A stretch of 37,706 nt of DNA from Circinella minor (Eukaryota; Mucoromycota; Mucoromycetes; Mucorales; Lichtheimiaceae). The notes beneath the pieces are model-generated. The model was given only the letters and a program-made list of their open reading frames with translations. It was not told the DNA's origin and did not search any database. The number at the start of each line of letters is the position of its first letter. Position 1 is the stretch's first letter. Positions 1 through 11,301 of this stretch are shown here, piece after piece. The stretch spans positions 1 through 37,706 of the forward strand of contig JAEPRB010000327.1 of NCBI GenBank assembly GCA_016758965.1, in the 5' to 3' direction. A program made the translations under genes and the position numbers.

Positions 1-41
1 TCTCTTCTTGATAAGAATTTAAAATAGTTTTGCTGATATAA

Positions 42-3000
42 AAGGAAATTGTTGAACACAATTACCCAATTTTGGCTGTTACACGTATTGCATCTTTTTT
101 TTTTCTTTTCTTTTTTTCAAACTGCCTGATAGCAACTATCAAGTTGTCTTCGAAGAACTTCATATCGACTTTTTCGCGCAGTGTGGCCACGCGAGAAACA
201 TTGTTTTCTGGTCTTCGTAATGAGACAATATCCACTTTGCAGACTGTTATGCAGGAATCTAATCCATATGCACAAGGTCTAATGAATGCTCATGAAACTT
301 ATGGTGATAGACCTTTTGGAACACTTCAAGTAGTTATCCGTTCTGCGGCTAATTTGGGTAGGCGTTATGATCAGCAAAGTTATCTGAAGGTTGCTGCTAT
401 GATTGTCGAGAACACAATGGATAGTGAATCTTCGCCTCATGAAATTGTAATTCGTGACCGTCAGTCAGGTTTACGTACTATAAGTTCTCTCCATCCATCA
501 TATATACCTCTTCACTATGTTCTTATGTTTCCTTTTGGTGATGATGGATGGTCTCCTGGAATGCAATGTCAAAGTGCCGATAACCAAACTAACAGTATCA
601 CATTACTCAAGTACTGTTCGTATATGCTTATGATCCATAATGGTAGTCGTACTACCTATCATCATTACTTTCGTCGCCTTTTCCAACAATTCGTTGTTGA
701 CAACTATGCACGTATCGAATTTTCACGCCTTCAGTACGTCACTAACAATCAGAATGATTTACGTGCTGATCTTTACAATAGTATTGGTGATAATGTGGAC
801 CCACGTCAAATTGGTCGTTCTATTATTTTACCATCATCTTTCACTGGAGGTCCACGGTACATGAAACAAATGCTTCAGGATGGATTAGCGATTATTCGTC
901 AAAGAGGAAACCCAACATTATTCATCACTTTTACATGCAATCCGCAGTGGCCCGAAATACAATCTGAGCTTCTTCCTGGCCAACAAGCATTTGATCAACC
1001 TGATCTTTGTTCTCGAGTTTTTCATATGAAAATCACTGATATGTTGGCTCACATCGAAGAATCAAATTGCTTTAGGCATGTTATTGGATATGTTGCAACT
1101 GTTGAATTTCAAAAACGTGGCTTACCCCATGTTCACATACTTCTCATTTTACACCATCAAGATCGACCTCGCAACCCTACTGATTATGATCGTTTTGTAT
1201 GTGCTGAGTTACCAAACTCTGCTACACACCCTCAGTTATATCATACAGTTACAAGTTCCATGATCCACGGACCATGTGGTAATCTCAATCCGAATGCTAT
1301 TTGTATGAAAGATGGTCAATGTTCTTAAGGTTATCCAAAATCATTTGTAGCAGAAACGTGTGTGAGTCGAGATGGCTATCTAATTTACCATAGATGTGAA
1401 AATATTCACAATCGTCATCATTTTCAACGCTCGAACTTCATTGCTGATAACTCTCATGTCATTCCTTATAACCCATATCTTTGTCAAAAGTACAATGCGC
1501 ATATTAATGTTGAAATATGTACCTCTTCACGTGCAATTAAATATCTCTGCAAATATCTTACTAAAGGGTCTGATAGAGCGCAAATTGAAACGGTGCAAGG
1601 TAGACAGTCTGAAGCAGTACGATCAACAAATAATACCATTAATACAACTCATGCTTCAAATGATATAGAACGTGAGCCAATCGATGAAATAACCCAATTT
1701 CAAAATGCACGTTACATTGGTCCATGTGAAGCAATTTGGCGAACGTTTGAATATCAGGTCCATGTCCATTATCTGTATGTATCTCGACTGGCACTGCATC
1801 TTCCTAATGAACAGAGAGTTGTTTTTCGTAGCACTGATTCAGCTATTGGTCTCCAAGCTGCACGCAATAATGCAGAAACAACATCTCTTACTGCTTTTTT
1901 TAATCTTTGTTCTCGAGATGAGCGTGCTCGACAATATCTTTACACTGAAATTCCTTGCCATTATACTTATGACAAGCGTCTATGACAATGGAATCCCCGC
2001 ACCAATCCTATTTTTCAAAATGTTGTTTCCCGTATTTACTTTGCTTCACTATCAAATATGCGATTGTTTTCACTCCAGCTGTTACTTCTCAATGTTCGTG
2101 GTCCTATTAGTTTTGGGGCATTAAGAACATTTAATAGTGTTGTCTATCAAACTTTTGAAGCTGCTGCTCTTGCCCATAGGCTGTTGGAATCTGATGATGA
2201 ATGGGATCGCTGTCTGATGGAAGCATCTATTCATGCACCTTTAGCTACTTCTCTTCGTGAGCTTTTTGTTTACATTCTCACTAATTGTTCCCCCTCTGAA
2301 CCTCGCCGACTTTGGAATAATCATCGTGAAAGGATGAGTGATGACTATTTTTTTGAGATGCATTACCAGCTCCCTAACAATGAGACTGAATTAGTACCTG
2401 ATCAATGGAATCAAATATATCAGCGTACCCTTGGTGACATTGATACTAGGTTACAAAATACAGGCCACCATTTGTCCGAGTTTCCTTCTTTACCACAAGA
2501 TTTCATAACAGCAATGGATGCACTTCCTCGACTGACTGCTTTAGAAGCAGTAGAACACAGTGAATATGTTAGTGAAGAACAAACTCAAATATATGAAAGT
2601 CTTTTCCCAACTCTCAATAATAATCAAAGACGTGCATTCAATACAATTATGCGAGCAATCAATGAACCAAGCGACCACACCCCATCTCACATCTTTTTTG
2701 TCAATGGTCCTGGAGGTACTGGAAAGTCGTTGCTTTTCAAAACATTGCTGCGTCGTGTTCATTCCCAAGATCATATTGCACTACCTGTTGCTTCTTCCGG
2801 TATTGCTGCTATATTACTTCCTGGGGGCCGTACTGCTCATAGCCGCTTTAAAATACCAATTGATGCTGATGAAACTGCTACTTGCAATCTTCCTCTTGGA
2901 GGTGCTCATATATACTTGATAAGACAGGCATCTTTGATTATTTGGGATGAAGCTGTTATGTGTGGTAAATGAAGCTTTCAGGCTGTTGACAAGGCCTTAC

Positions 3001-4049
3001 GTGATATAATGGGTGCAACTGCTTCTGCTCTTGCTAATGTACCATTTGGTGGAAAAGTTGTTGTTTTTGGTGGCAATTTTCGACAACTACTTCCTGTTGT
3101 TAAAAAAGGCACACGATCTGAAATAGTTGCCAATTGCATCAGTGCTACTACTTTTTGGCGCCATGTTCAAGTACTTAACTTAACAGTCAATATGCGTGTA
3201 CGTAATGCAGGACCAGCTGCTGCTGCTTTTGCTGATACACTTCTTGCTATTGGAGATGGACGACCACCATACAGAACAAATTATGAAATTCCTCGAGAAT
3301 GGCTTATTGATATCACTGACACAACTGCCCTCATCGATGCCATCTATCCAACTATTCGTGAACCTAATCCTTAGCCAGAACATTTTTCTAATCGTGCTAT
3401 CTTGGCTTCCACAAATACTGATGTAGATGAAATTAATAATTGTGCATTCGAACATTTTCCTGGTGATACCAGACAATACCTGTCTACTGATCGTATCATT
3501 AATAATGCAGATGATCCAGATGTCGCAGCAGCAAGCTATCCAACAGAATATCTCCAATCTTTGACTTCAGGTGGTATCCCATCACATGCATTGAACCTCA
3601 AAGTTGGAATGCCATTGATTCTTTTAAGAAATCTTAACCCAGATGCAGGTCTGTGTAATGGAACTAAGGTTTTTGTTACAGCACTTTTTGATCACAGCAT
3701 TGTTGTAAAAAGGATTGATATCGGTCATGATGGTGAGGAGCACTATATTCCTAGGATCAATATGTGTACCACAGAAGGAGAACACCCATTCATCCTTTGT
3801 CGTCGTCAATTCCCTGTCCCACCTGCATTTGCTATGACAATTCACAAGTCACAAGGTCAATCATTAACTCACATTGGTATCCGCTTACAAGAACCTGTAT
3901 TTGTTCACGGTCAATTATATGTTGCTCTTTCTCGAGCAACTGACCCTAATAACATTCGAATTGCTATTGACCTAACCAAATTATCTTCTACCGATGTCCC
4001 TACTACAGTAAACATTGTTTACCATGAAGTCTTACTTCCATCATCATAA
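42..4049 (+). pseudogene. Decayed Helitron Rep/helicase transposase (5' truncated by window or decay)
   Basis: One reading frame runs from about 42 to the TAA at 4047-4049 without any frameshift but with four in-frame stops: TAA 1326-1328, TGA 1983-1985, TGA 2970-2972 and TAG 3372-3374. Domains in order: Helitron-like N domain (NPYAQ and HPSYIPLHYVLMFPFG near 250-540); the HUH motif of the rolling-circle nuclease (GLPHVHILL, about 1117-1145); the two-tyrosine motif (YLCKYLTKG, about 1540-1570); Walker A (GPGGTGKS, about 2707-2730); Walker B (IIWDEAVM, about 2938-2960); and the C-terminal SF1 motifs (MTIHKSQGQS and YVALSRA, 3830-3940). These define Rep plus Pif1-type helicase, which move Helitrons by rolling-circle replication. 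There is no ATG at the left edge, and stops at 9-14 and 39-41 close the frame, so the N-terminal zinc-finger part is missing. Helitron termini were not found. It is non-functional as it stands. Confidence 0.93.
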
Positions 4050-4229
4050 TTATCACCTTATCACACCAATATATCTAATTATTTTTTTTTTACAATCATA
4101 TCAATATAATTCATATTTTTCTTTTCACATATCCTTCTCTTTTTGTAGCTACATCTTATTTAGATCTCTTTTTTTTCTCTATATAATAAATATATATCAC
4201 AATTTTTTTTTCACAAAATTCTATTTCAG

Positions 4230-5450
4230 CATTTGTTGTGCTTCACTGCAAAGCGAGGCAGGAAGAGGTTGATATATATAATAGCTTGATGGTAGTAATA
4301 ATTGTAGCTAACAGATATACTAATTAAAAAAAACTCTATTGTTTATGTTTGTATAGATCAAGGGAAGAAGAATTAAACAGTAAACTAGAGAGCTCAGAGA
4401 CTGATAGCAGCGATAATAGTAATGTGGACCTTACCACTAGAGAGAAAGGTATTAATATACCAATGAACGTATCAATGAAACACTATTAGATTAATCAAAT
4501 GTAATTTTTACTTACATTGTGTATGATAAACAATATATAGAGCAATTGGTATTGGAACGAGCAGATGTAATTAGAAAGCAAGCAATCACAGTAGAAATTG
4601 TAGAACGACGAGAGTATGCTTATCACATTGACCCTCCATATCATTCGGGTTCAAGCTCTATCGAGGTTAGTATAGTTGAAAAAAATATGTGACCACACAA
4701 CAAGAAGACGCTTCGTCCAACTTAAAAGTACTTATAATCTCCCGCGCTATGATCAATGAACAGTTATGTGGATGAGCAGGGAGACTAGGTGTGTTACAAT
4801 TAGGCATAGAGTAGTATCTATTTGATTATATTAATAATTACACATTAGTACTAATATAACTGTAAAGGAGAGCATGTGAATACAGAGGTAAAAAAAGTCT
4901 ATTGTTAAGATAGGCAAAGACACAAAAAATTATCTTGGATTGTATAACGAAGCTTCCTAAGTATTACATGAGGCTGAAATAACCTAGGAGGAAATCTGCT
5001 CTGTTTTGGGAAAGTATTATTATGCAGAAAGAGTTTGATATACTGTGTGAAATTATGAACAAACGACATACAGAAGAAGAATTACAATTGGTGGAGGTAA
5101 AAATACCTCTCTTTTTTTATTTATTTTAAATATAACGCTTGTTATTAATGTTGTTATCATTAGGACAACAATCTGGTAAGATTAAAGAATTGCACTAACA
5201 GTCGATGCAGCGCATTAGAACCGACTATTATACAAGCAGGTTATAGTAATGGTTGGCATCAGCTCTTGTTCGACTATTGTAATGAAGCAGAACTTTTATG
5301 ACTCTCTGTAAATGAAGGTTGAATCAAAGTGCAGTCAGCCAATATCATAGCTCTTGAATCACCAGATGTTACCATATCATCTGTAGAAAATGACACAAAT
5401 GTTACATTTGAAGATGAATACGACGAAGAAGAGCAGGCTAATTCTCAAGA
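4230..5450 (+). pseudogene. Unrecognised intron-bearing gene, decayed
   Basis: I do not recognise this gene. Several exons join in phase across GT..AG introns: 4230-4267 (after TTTCAG), 4357-4448 (after GTATAG) and 4541-4665 (after ATATAG). The product begins with a basic stretch (KRGRKRSREEE, NLS-like), then an acidic serine-rich stretch, then EQLVLERADVIRKQ. Further open stretches lie near 4690-4820, 4900-5094 and 5167-5450 but carry TAA, TAG and TGA codons inside otherwise protein-like sequence (for example TGA at the residue after CNEAELL near 5300). The last part is acidic (VTFEDEYDEEEQ) and runs into the hairpin at 5436-5485. It lies just after the Helitron ORF on the same strand, so it could be a captured gene, a second element gene or a host gene cut by the next insertion. 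Function unknown. Confidence 0.45.
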
Positions 5451-5485
5451 TAAGCGACCTCAGTCGCTTTTCTTGAGAATTAGCC
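5436..5485. repeat. 50-bp near-perfect palindrome (hairpin A)
   Basis: Arms 5436-5458 and 5463-5485 are 23 nt each and complementary except for one T:T pair (5451/5470), around the loop CTCA. The core is AAGCGAC-CTCA-GTCGCTT. The outer 15 nt of the left arm belong to the upstream open frame and are mirrored in the right arm, as in a fold-back duplication. Confidence 0.9.
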
Positions 5486-6027
5486 ACAAATCATGCTTAT
5501 TAGCTGTCCTTTTGTACTCCTATACTTTCGCTTATTCTGATTCTGAATCTGAAATCGGATTATGAAAATAGTGGCTGAGTACAAAGTTATGGCAGTTTAA
5601 AATTTTGGATGTTTTTGTCGTTCGACTAAATATCACTAAGTCCCTTAATTTATTAGGAATGAACAATAAAAATTTTAAACCTGAGTTATAAAATTTAAAT
5701 CTAGTATATGAAAATTTTGTGCTGATTTCAAATCCGCAATTGGTTTTTACCTAGCTGGCTTACAACCAAAGATATAGCCTTGAATGTGTTACCAGACTTA
5801 ACATATATTTTTACGTTCCCTGGGTAGGGGGACGTTTGCATTCCACGCCGACGTTAGGCGGCGCTCGAAATTAGCAGTTGATATTGTGTATCGATTTCAT
5901 ATCATGAAAGCTAGTAACCATTAAAAAATATATATAAGATAAGTAGAAAAAAAATTATTTATTAGAAAAGTTAAGGCAAGAAAAAGAAAATAATAATAAA
6001 GGAAATCTAAAATTATATTATTATTTT
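5486..6027. other. Non-coding stretch between hairpin A and ISXO2-like gene
   Basis: No supportable gene. AT-rich sequence with one short GC-rich patch near 5813-5875 that contains two small hairpin-like inverted repeats (ACGTTCCC..GGGGGACGT and GCC..GGC). It is the 3' flank of the minus-strand transposase gene. Confidence 0.5.
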
Positions 6028-7510
6028 TTAATGGTTTCTTCTTCTCTTTTGTTGTTGATGAGATGTAGTATTTTGATAATCATCATCATCACTTTCTGAG
6101 GATGAGGATGATGAAGAAGGGGAGGATGGTTCAGGTTCTATAGCATTTTCTTCCTCAGTGGTACTACTATTATCTATATAATTAAAAATTTTAGTATAAA
6201 TTTTTTCATTAAAAAGATTATAATTAGATATTTACCTTCAATTAATACTACTTGTGTAAATTGAGGAACTGGTCCATCACTAGTATTACTAGTATTATTT
6301 TCATTATTATTAGAAGTACTAGAATTGCTTGGGCTAGTAATATGACCAAAGGAAACTTCTTTCAATGCAGTAATAAATGCTTGCCACAAATTACCACTAT
6401 GTTTACGGCGCCAAATAAACTCTACTAGTTTCCAAGGCATTTGCTTTTCAGTTCTGTACCTAGCACCTACTCTGATCTTAATACCATTCCAGGTGCCTAA
6501 TATACAACCAATAAGTTAGACTATTGTTTTTATTATTAGTATTATAAAGTTCTAATATTACCTTCAATTGTATTAGTATGTATACCATCAGAAGAAATGA
6601 ATTCTACAGAATGATTCACAGTTTTATGGATATAATCTTCATCTTGATTTTCAAGCTGGTTATATCCCTTCCAACAATCAGTATGAATAATACTACCAGG
6701 TGCAATATATGCAGTTAATAGATTGGTGAGTGTCTCTGCAGTTCTGTTAGGTACAGTAGCTAGAAAACATCTTCTTTCTGGTGTTCTTTCAACACCTCCT
6801 ACTACCCAAACACCATCCACCTTTTTCCCTTTTCCATTTTTAGAGACTTTTCTCTTCCCAAATTTAGATTCATCAACTTCAACAATGATTCCTGGCCCAC
6901 CTAGTAATTAAGTAATATCAAAATTAGCTATTAAATCAATCATTTTGTTAAAAAATATAATATAAACTTACCAATAGTCATATCTTCCAGCTTTAAATCA
7001 CCTTCCATTAACAAGTAAATATCATCAATAATACTAGTAACAGTATTTGGAGCTAGCTTGGTACTCTCAATAATTTGTTTATTAGTACCATTGAACCCAC
7101 TAGCCAGAAAGAAATAAATGACCATCATAATTTTATGAAGTGGGACCTTTTTACCACCAAAGAAAGAACTGTTTTGCATAGAGATAGACTTAGCACCACA
7201 GCAGTTTCTGTGTCTACAACGCCATAATGGCATTCTTCCACTTGGAAAAATAGCACACATTTGATTACCATTTGGACAATTTGGTGCAGAAATAGAAAAA
7301 ACACCTTCATCTACCAACCATCTTTAAAAAACACTTATTTAGTTTCTATCCATCCATCCATCCATCCATCACTTTATCCATCCATCACTTTATCCATCCA
7401 TGCTTTTATAAAAATTAAATAAAAAATATAACTTACTTTAACGTTTTTTGATGATCAGCAAAAGTTTTGGTAAAAGTCCAAATATCAGGCAAACCTTGGT
7501 CAATATGCAT
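6028..7510 (-). CDS. ISXO2-like (IS1595/Merlin-type) transposase, copy 1, five exons
   Basis: Minus-strand exons 7510-7437, 7321-6972, 6900-6562, 6496-6236 and 6173-6028 sum to 1170 nt (389 codons plus TAA) with no internal stop. All introns are GT..AG (7436-7322, 6971-6901, 6561-6497, 6235-6174). N-terminal zinc-ribbon-like residues are CPNG (C40) and WRCRHRNC (C60, C65). The catalytic core has the family's DDE pattern: D151 in VEVDESKFGKR, D216 in IIHTDCWKGY and E254 in HTNTIEGTW. The tail is Ser/Asp/Glu-rich and ends in a basic QQQKRRRNH. Bacterial relatives are cut-and-paste transposases; the eukaryotic relatives are Merlin-like. The ATG at 7510 was chosen because it opens the first exon directly before the intron shared with copy 2 (28441-29958). 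The gene looks intact, unlike most genes here, so it may be active or kept by the host. Confidence 0.85.
7349..7402. repeat. TCCA microsatellite inside intron 1
   Basis: Runs of (TCCA)n interrupted by TCACTTTA lie entirely inside intron 1 of the ISXO2-like gene (7322-7436), lengthening it to 115 bp compared with 62-71 bp for its other introns. Confidence 0.85.
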
Positions 7511-7589
7511 AGTAAAGAATAGTAAAGAAAGAAGGGAGGGATTTTTTTTAGATTTGAAAAATTACAATTAAATATTTTTTTATCATTAA

Positions 7590-7950
7590 AACCAATGTCA
7601 GAAATGAGAAAAAAATCAGTGAATAGTCACCAGTGGGGATTGAACCCACAACCTTCTCATTGTGAACCTAACGCCTTAACCGAATAGGCCATTTGGTGGT
7701 TTTGTCATTTTTCGTTTTGTCATCTTATATATATTATAGGGTCAAAACTTAATTTTGCATTTTTTTAATAAATTTTATATAGAATAATAATTTGCAATTT
7801 ATGCCACATACTGCTGACATGCATAGAAATGCATATATAAGACAAAAATCAGATTATTTTAATATCAATTTTTAGTGAATTTTAAAAAATAGCTTTTCCT
7901 CTCTATTTTACTAATTCAACTGAATTTTAAATTGCGCCCATTGAATTCTG
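7590..7950 (-). repeat. Repeat with internal tRNA-like domain, copy A
   Basis: Read on the minus strand this segment matches 22139-22497 in order. It has a shared 5' block (GAATTCAAT..CAATTT..TCAGTTGAATTAGTAAAAT), a diverged middle (ATTGCAAATTA), a tRNA-like domain at 7626-7700, and a nearly identical tail (CTGATTTTTTTCTCATTTC then TGACATTG) ending near 7593. The tRNA-like part has a D-arm (GCC..GGC with a TTCGG loop), a T-arm (GTGGG-TTCAATC-CCCAC) and a 5-of-7 acceptor pairing. The anticodon stem does not pair, so it is not a normal tRNA gene. A SINE-like or other Pol III-related repeat is the best guess. The tRNA-like domain lies towards the 3' side, which is unusual for a SINE. Confidence 0.65.
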
Positions 7951-8025
7951 CGCCTCCTGTTGGACTATATACCTAAGAACTATTTAAACACAGCTACTAT
8001 ATATAGTATACGCGCACTATAGTTG

Positions 8026-8049
8026 GATAAGCGACTGAGGTCGCTTATC
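8026..8049. repeat. 24-bp perfect palindrome (hairpin B)
   Basis: Arms GATAAGCGAC and GTCGCTTATC are perfectly complementary around the loop TGAG. Together with flanking bases up to 8057 it is the reverse complement of the left half and core of hairpin A at 5441-5472. Confidence 0.88.
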
Positions 8050-8070
8050 TTAAGAATGATCCTCCGTTTC

Positions 8071-8417
8071 TACTAAAATAAAACTATATGTATAATCTAT
8101 TAGTTTTTTTTTTTTTTTTTTTTTTTTTTACAAGAAAGAATCTACTAATTGCAAAAGTAAAACGATTTCTTCTATTTATTACTCGTCACAGTTTTTTTCT
8201 CTCCATCACACATAAAATTTTTTCTAATATACCTTTAATCTATAATCTTATTTATATATTTTACATTTGTATAAAAGGATGATGGAAAAAAAAAGAAAAA
8301 AAAAGGCTAGTCTTACTATTCTACTTTTCAGCTTACATGTCATAACTTTTTGGTCCCCCAAATTCTTACTTCTTTTTCAGTCTCAGATCTTTTTAGGCGA
8401 AAATTTCAAGTTATGCA
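8071..8417 (+). repeat. Solo end of the long-TIR element family
   Basis: This stretch resembles the right TIR of the element at 10212-11954. Shared features are TACTAAAATAAAA, a poly-T tract, GATGA(C/T)GG then poly-A/G, TAGTCTTACTA, and a closing TTTTTCAGTCTCAGATC..TTTAGGCG..AAGTTATGC ending at 8417. It is diverged, and no partner left end was seen in the window, so it is a truncated or solo copy. Confidence 0.6.
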
Positions 8418-8504
8418 TATAATTGGCTTAGTAATGCACATGCGCTTCTTCTTATGATAATGGTGTTGATTCATGTAACTAGCGGTCAGTGAGCCTGCAG
8501 AGAA

Positions 8505-9660
8505 GAATTGGCAGCAACAACAATCAGGTCCACTATAAAAGGTGCAAAAAGATGTTTATTCTGGTATCAAGAGTGCATCATGCTCGTCCAATACTATTAT
8601 AAGGTTCGCTCACAATCCAACACTGACAGATATGTTGCTCATTTTTTAACTAAGGATCTTAGTGACATCGTCTTGCAATACCTTGTCTTTGTACGTCCAT
8701 TTGAAAGGTAGTATTTTTAATAAAGCTTCTATTATAAAAAGGAATGAGTGTGCTAATACTATAAAAATGGGGATTTGTCTAACCAGTTATATAAATAAAC
8801 TTATAGACTTGCATATTATAAGACACTTAAGCACTTACCCAATGTCTTCCAAGGTATTCAAACATACTAAGATTTTTTGTTCATTAATAACAGCACAGTA
8901 GTTACAAGCAAAAAGCTAAGCCAGGCTTGATACCAGTTAGATTTTTTTTCTTTAAAAAAAGATCTCTATTTTTTTAGTATTTTAGTTTTCTTACTGTAGT
9001 AAAATATAGCTTTCTACAAAAGTATACTGGCATTGGCTTTGGTCTACAAGCTTATAGGCACATTGCTACATTCTTTATGAGGCATCATATCAAGTATGCG
9101 TCTTATTATCTTCAGTCTACCACTGAGATAAATCACCATCTTAATACTGAAGAAGACCTCACTGAACAACAACAAACAACAAATCACATGGATTCCAATA
9201 TGTTTGATCTGCAAGCTGCACATAGTAGTTCCGTGGCAGGGCTCGTTTACGCACATTCTCCTTCAGATTTCAGATTTCTTACACCTTAATCAGTGCATGA
9301 ATTTGATTTGTATACATGCCAATGGCAACGATTACTTGGTAATGTTTCTATATTTAAACTTTTTAAAAAAAGCACATCTAATTATAATATACTAATATAT
9401 ATGGAAATATGGAAATTAGATATTGATAATTTTAATAATCACTTAAATACCAGTAACACAAGCCGCAATGCCACCTCATCTGATGCTATGACAACTTACC
9501 ACTCTCACTCCACACAACATTCAGCATCATTACCCGCTCACTTATAAGACCTTGTGTCCCAATTCGTTGAGCGCATAATTGTTCAAGCTAACAAACAAGC
9601 TAATGTTATGCCGTACCTTAGCTACAAACATGAGTATAAATACATAGTCAAAATGTTGGT
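8505..9660 (+). pseudogene. RecQ-like (telomere-linked type) helicase, N-terminal part, decayed
   Basis: Open pieces here match what I know of the N-terminal region of fungal telomere-linked RecQ-like helicases. The first (8508-8708) has VQYYYKVRSQSNTDRY, then HFLTKDLSDIVLQYLVFVRPFE. The second (about 9017-9340) has KYTGIGFGLQAYRHIATFF, then DLQAAHSSSVAGLVYAHSP, then SVHEFDLYTCQWQRLLG. The third (about 9420-9660) has LVSQFVERIIVQANKQANV. In-frame stops lie at 9287-9289 (TAA) and 9545-9547 (TAA), each in the middle of protein-like sequence. The helicase core resumes at 12606 after the 9741-12461 insertion. Family assignment is from memory of motif patterns and is less certain than that of the helicase core. 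Confidence 0.55.
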
Positions 9661-10202
9661 TAATAAAAATGCAGTTAGATTATAGTTTACCAGATATATG
9701 GGGTACAATTAAGTTAAAATAAAAAAGATTAGACTTTTTATTAGAATATAATTTTTAATATATTCTCAAATTTATCAATATTTAATATTCTATATAAAAA
9801 GTCTTTAAATGCTTCATATTGTATGTTACTAATATATGAATAAAAAGAAGTTTTTATTTTAATATTTTTTAAATTTTCGTCAAAAGTTTCTAATAAGTCT
9901 TTACTTCTTTTTAATCTATTATAAAGTTTATATTTAGTAAATTTATTATAATCATCTACATTATAATTAATAAATTGAAGTACTTCTTTTTCTTGTAATG
10001 TATTTTTATCATCAATCTCATCAAACAGTTCTGAATCTCTTTTTATATTTAAAAACATATTTTTACTTAATACTTTTTTAGTTTTATAAAATTTATCTTT
10101 TTCGTCAATAACATAAAAAATATCTTCTAATTTAGGCTAATCTATCTGTTTTACCATTTACATTGCATATGTAATTACATTTTTCACAATATGATGGTAA
10201 AT

Positions 10203-10211
10203 GCTTTTTAC
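10203..10211 (+). other. Target-site duplication, left copy
   Basis: GCTTTTTAC directly before the left TIR (GCATAACTTG..). An identical 9-mer follows the right TIR at 11955-11963. Confidence 0.92.
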
Positions 10212-10859
10212 GCATAACTTGAAATTTGCGCCTAAAAAGATCCAGGACTGAAAAAAAATGGAATAAAAGTTGTGACCTATAAAGATTAGTAAGACTAACT
10301 TTTTTTTTCCTTTTTTTTTACTGTCATCTTTTTATATGAATGTATAGATAAATAAATGCAGTTGTAAATTGAAGGTACTATAAAAAAAAGTATTATAAGG
10401 GATTATAAAAAATAAAGGTTTTATTATTGTAATTAACAGATTGTTCTATAGTAGAAAAAAACGAAAAGAGATAGACCATATATATACTTTTTATTTTAGT
10501 AAAAAAAAACTTTTTTTTGGGAAGTGTATCATACTCAAATAATATTACTAATAAAATCAAACTTTTACTTTTACATAGAACGAAAAAACGATATGCATTC
10601 ATATACAGATAAGTTCGTAGATTGTTTAACAATTGATTTTGACAATTTCCGTTAATTAATTAATAATTAAGAACTCTATCAGAACTACTCGCCATTTCGA
10701 AATCGTGATGCAACAATATTATAACATGTGTCCAAAGAGGAATATAGGAAAGACTATTGTCAAAAAAGACACCATAATATAACAAGGGAGTATATATATA
10801 TAGTAGAATAGTTATACAGTTAGGTGTATAAATAAAATATTATACTTTAAAATAAATGG
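10212..10859 (+). repeat. Left long TIR
   Basis: Reverse complement of 11302-11954 with scattered substitutions and small indels. It contains several open frames on either strand that are mirror images of those in the other arm and are not considered genes. Confidence 0.9.
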
Positions 10860-11301
10860 TTTTTTATGAGAGTTTTTTTATTTACTTAGCTTTTTTTTTA
10901 TATATGTAATGTTATATGTTATTGAGGATAAAGGAGTATACTATGGTAAAGCAACATTATTTGTAAATATAATTGGATGAGGATGTAACAAGTAAATATT
11001 GAGAAGTTCTTTGAAAAGGCCTAATGCTAGTAGCAACTGCTAAAATCGATATTAATCATTGTTATTATTCTTATTATACTTCTATACTATATATTACTTT
11101 ATTTTTACAGATGCTTCAAATACTTTCATATCATATAATTCTTAATAACTATAGTCTTATTTATAATTCTTCAACCAGTTTAACTGTGAATCTTACTGAC
11201 CAGTTTATATAGATCCAAAAAAACATATATATATATATAACAATTCTCAGAATATTAAGCAATATAAAAACATAATAAATAAAAAAAACTTAGATAAAAA
11301 C

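Larger units (their letters stand above)
5441..8057 (-). mobile_element. Candidate ISXO2/IS1595-like DNA transposon bracketed by inverted hairpins
   Basis: The outer segments 5441-5472 and 8026-8057 are inverted copies of each other (ATTCTYAAGATAAGCGAC, then CTCAGTCGCTTWTC) with about two differences. The intact ISXO2-like transposase gene lies between them at nearly equal distances (about 550 and 515 bp). This fits terminal inverted repeats of a transposon related to the Merlin/IS1595 group. Against it, no 8-9 bp target duplication is visible outside either end, the ends are themselves palindromic, and a tRNA-like repeat lies inside at 7590-7950. The boundaries are therefore provisional. Confidence 0.45.

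Noticed and set aside
1326..3374. Stop-codon reassignment as an explanation for in-frame stops
   Set aside because: All three stop codons occur inside dead genes, while intact genes in the window end at TAA and contain no internal stops.
4241..4265. Hairpin CTTC-A-CTGC..GCAG-GAAG as the Helitron 3' terminal hairpin
   Set aside because: No CTRR end follows within the usual distance, and the segment fits better as exon 4230-4267 of the unknown gene.
5813..5875. GC-rich patch as a structured RNA
   Set aside because: Only two short imperfect stems; no conserved RNA family recognised.
7626..7700. Functional tRNA gene on the minus strand
   Set aside because: The anticodon stem does not pair, the acceptor is imperfect, and the same defect occurs in a second copy within a homologous repeat.
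10393..10632. ORFs within the long TIR arms (also 11024-11212 and those in 14105-14406 and 17490-17839)
   Set aside because: Mirror-image or low-complexity frames in repeat arms, with no motif and no support as genes.
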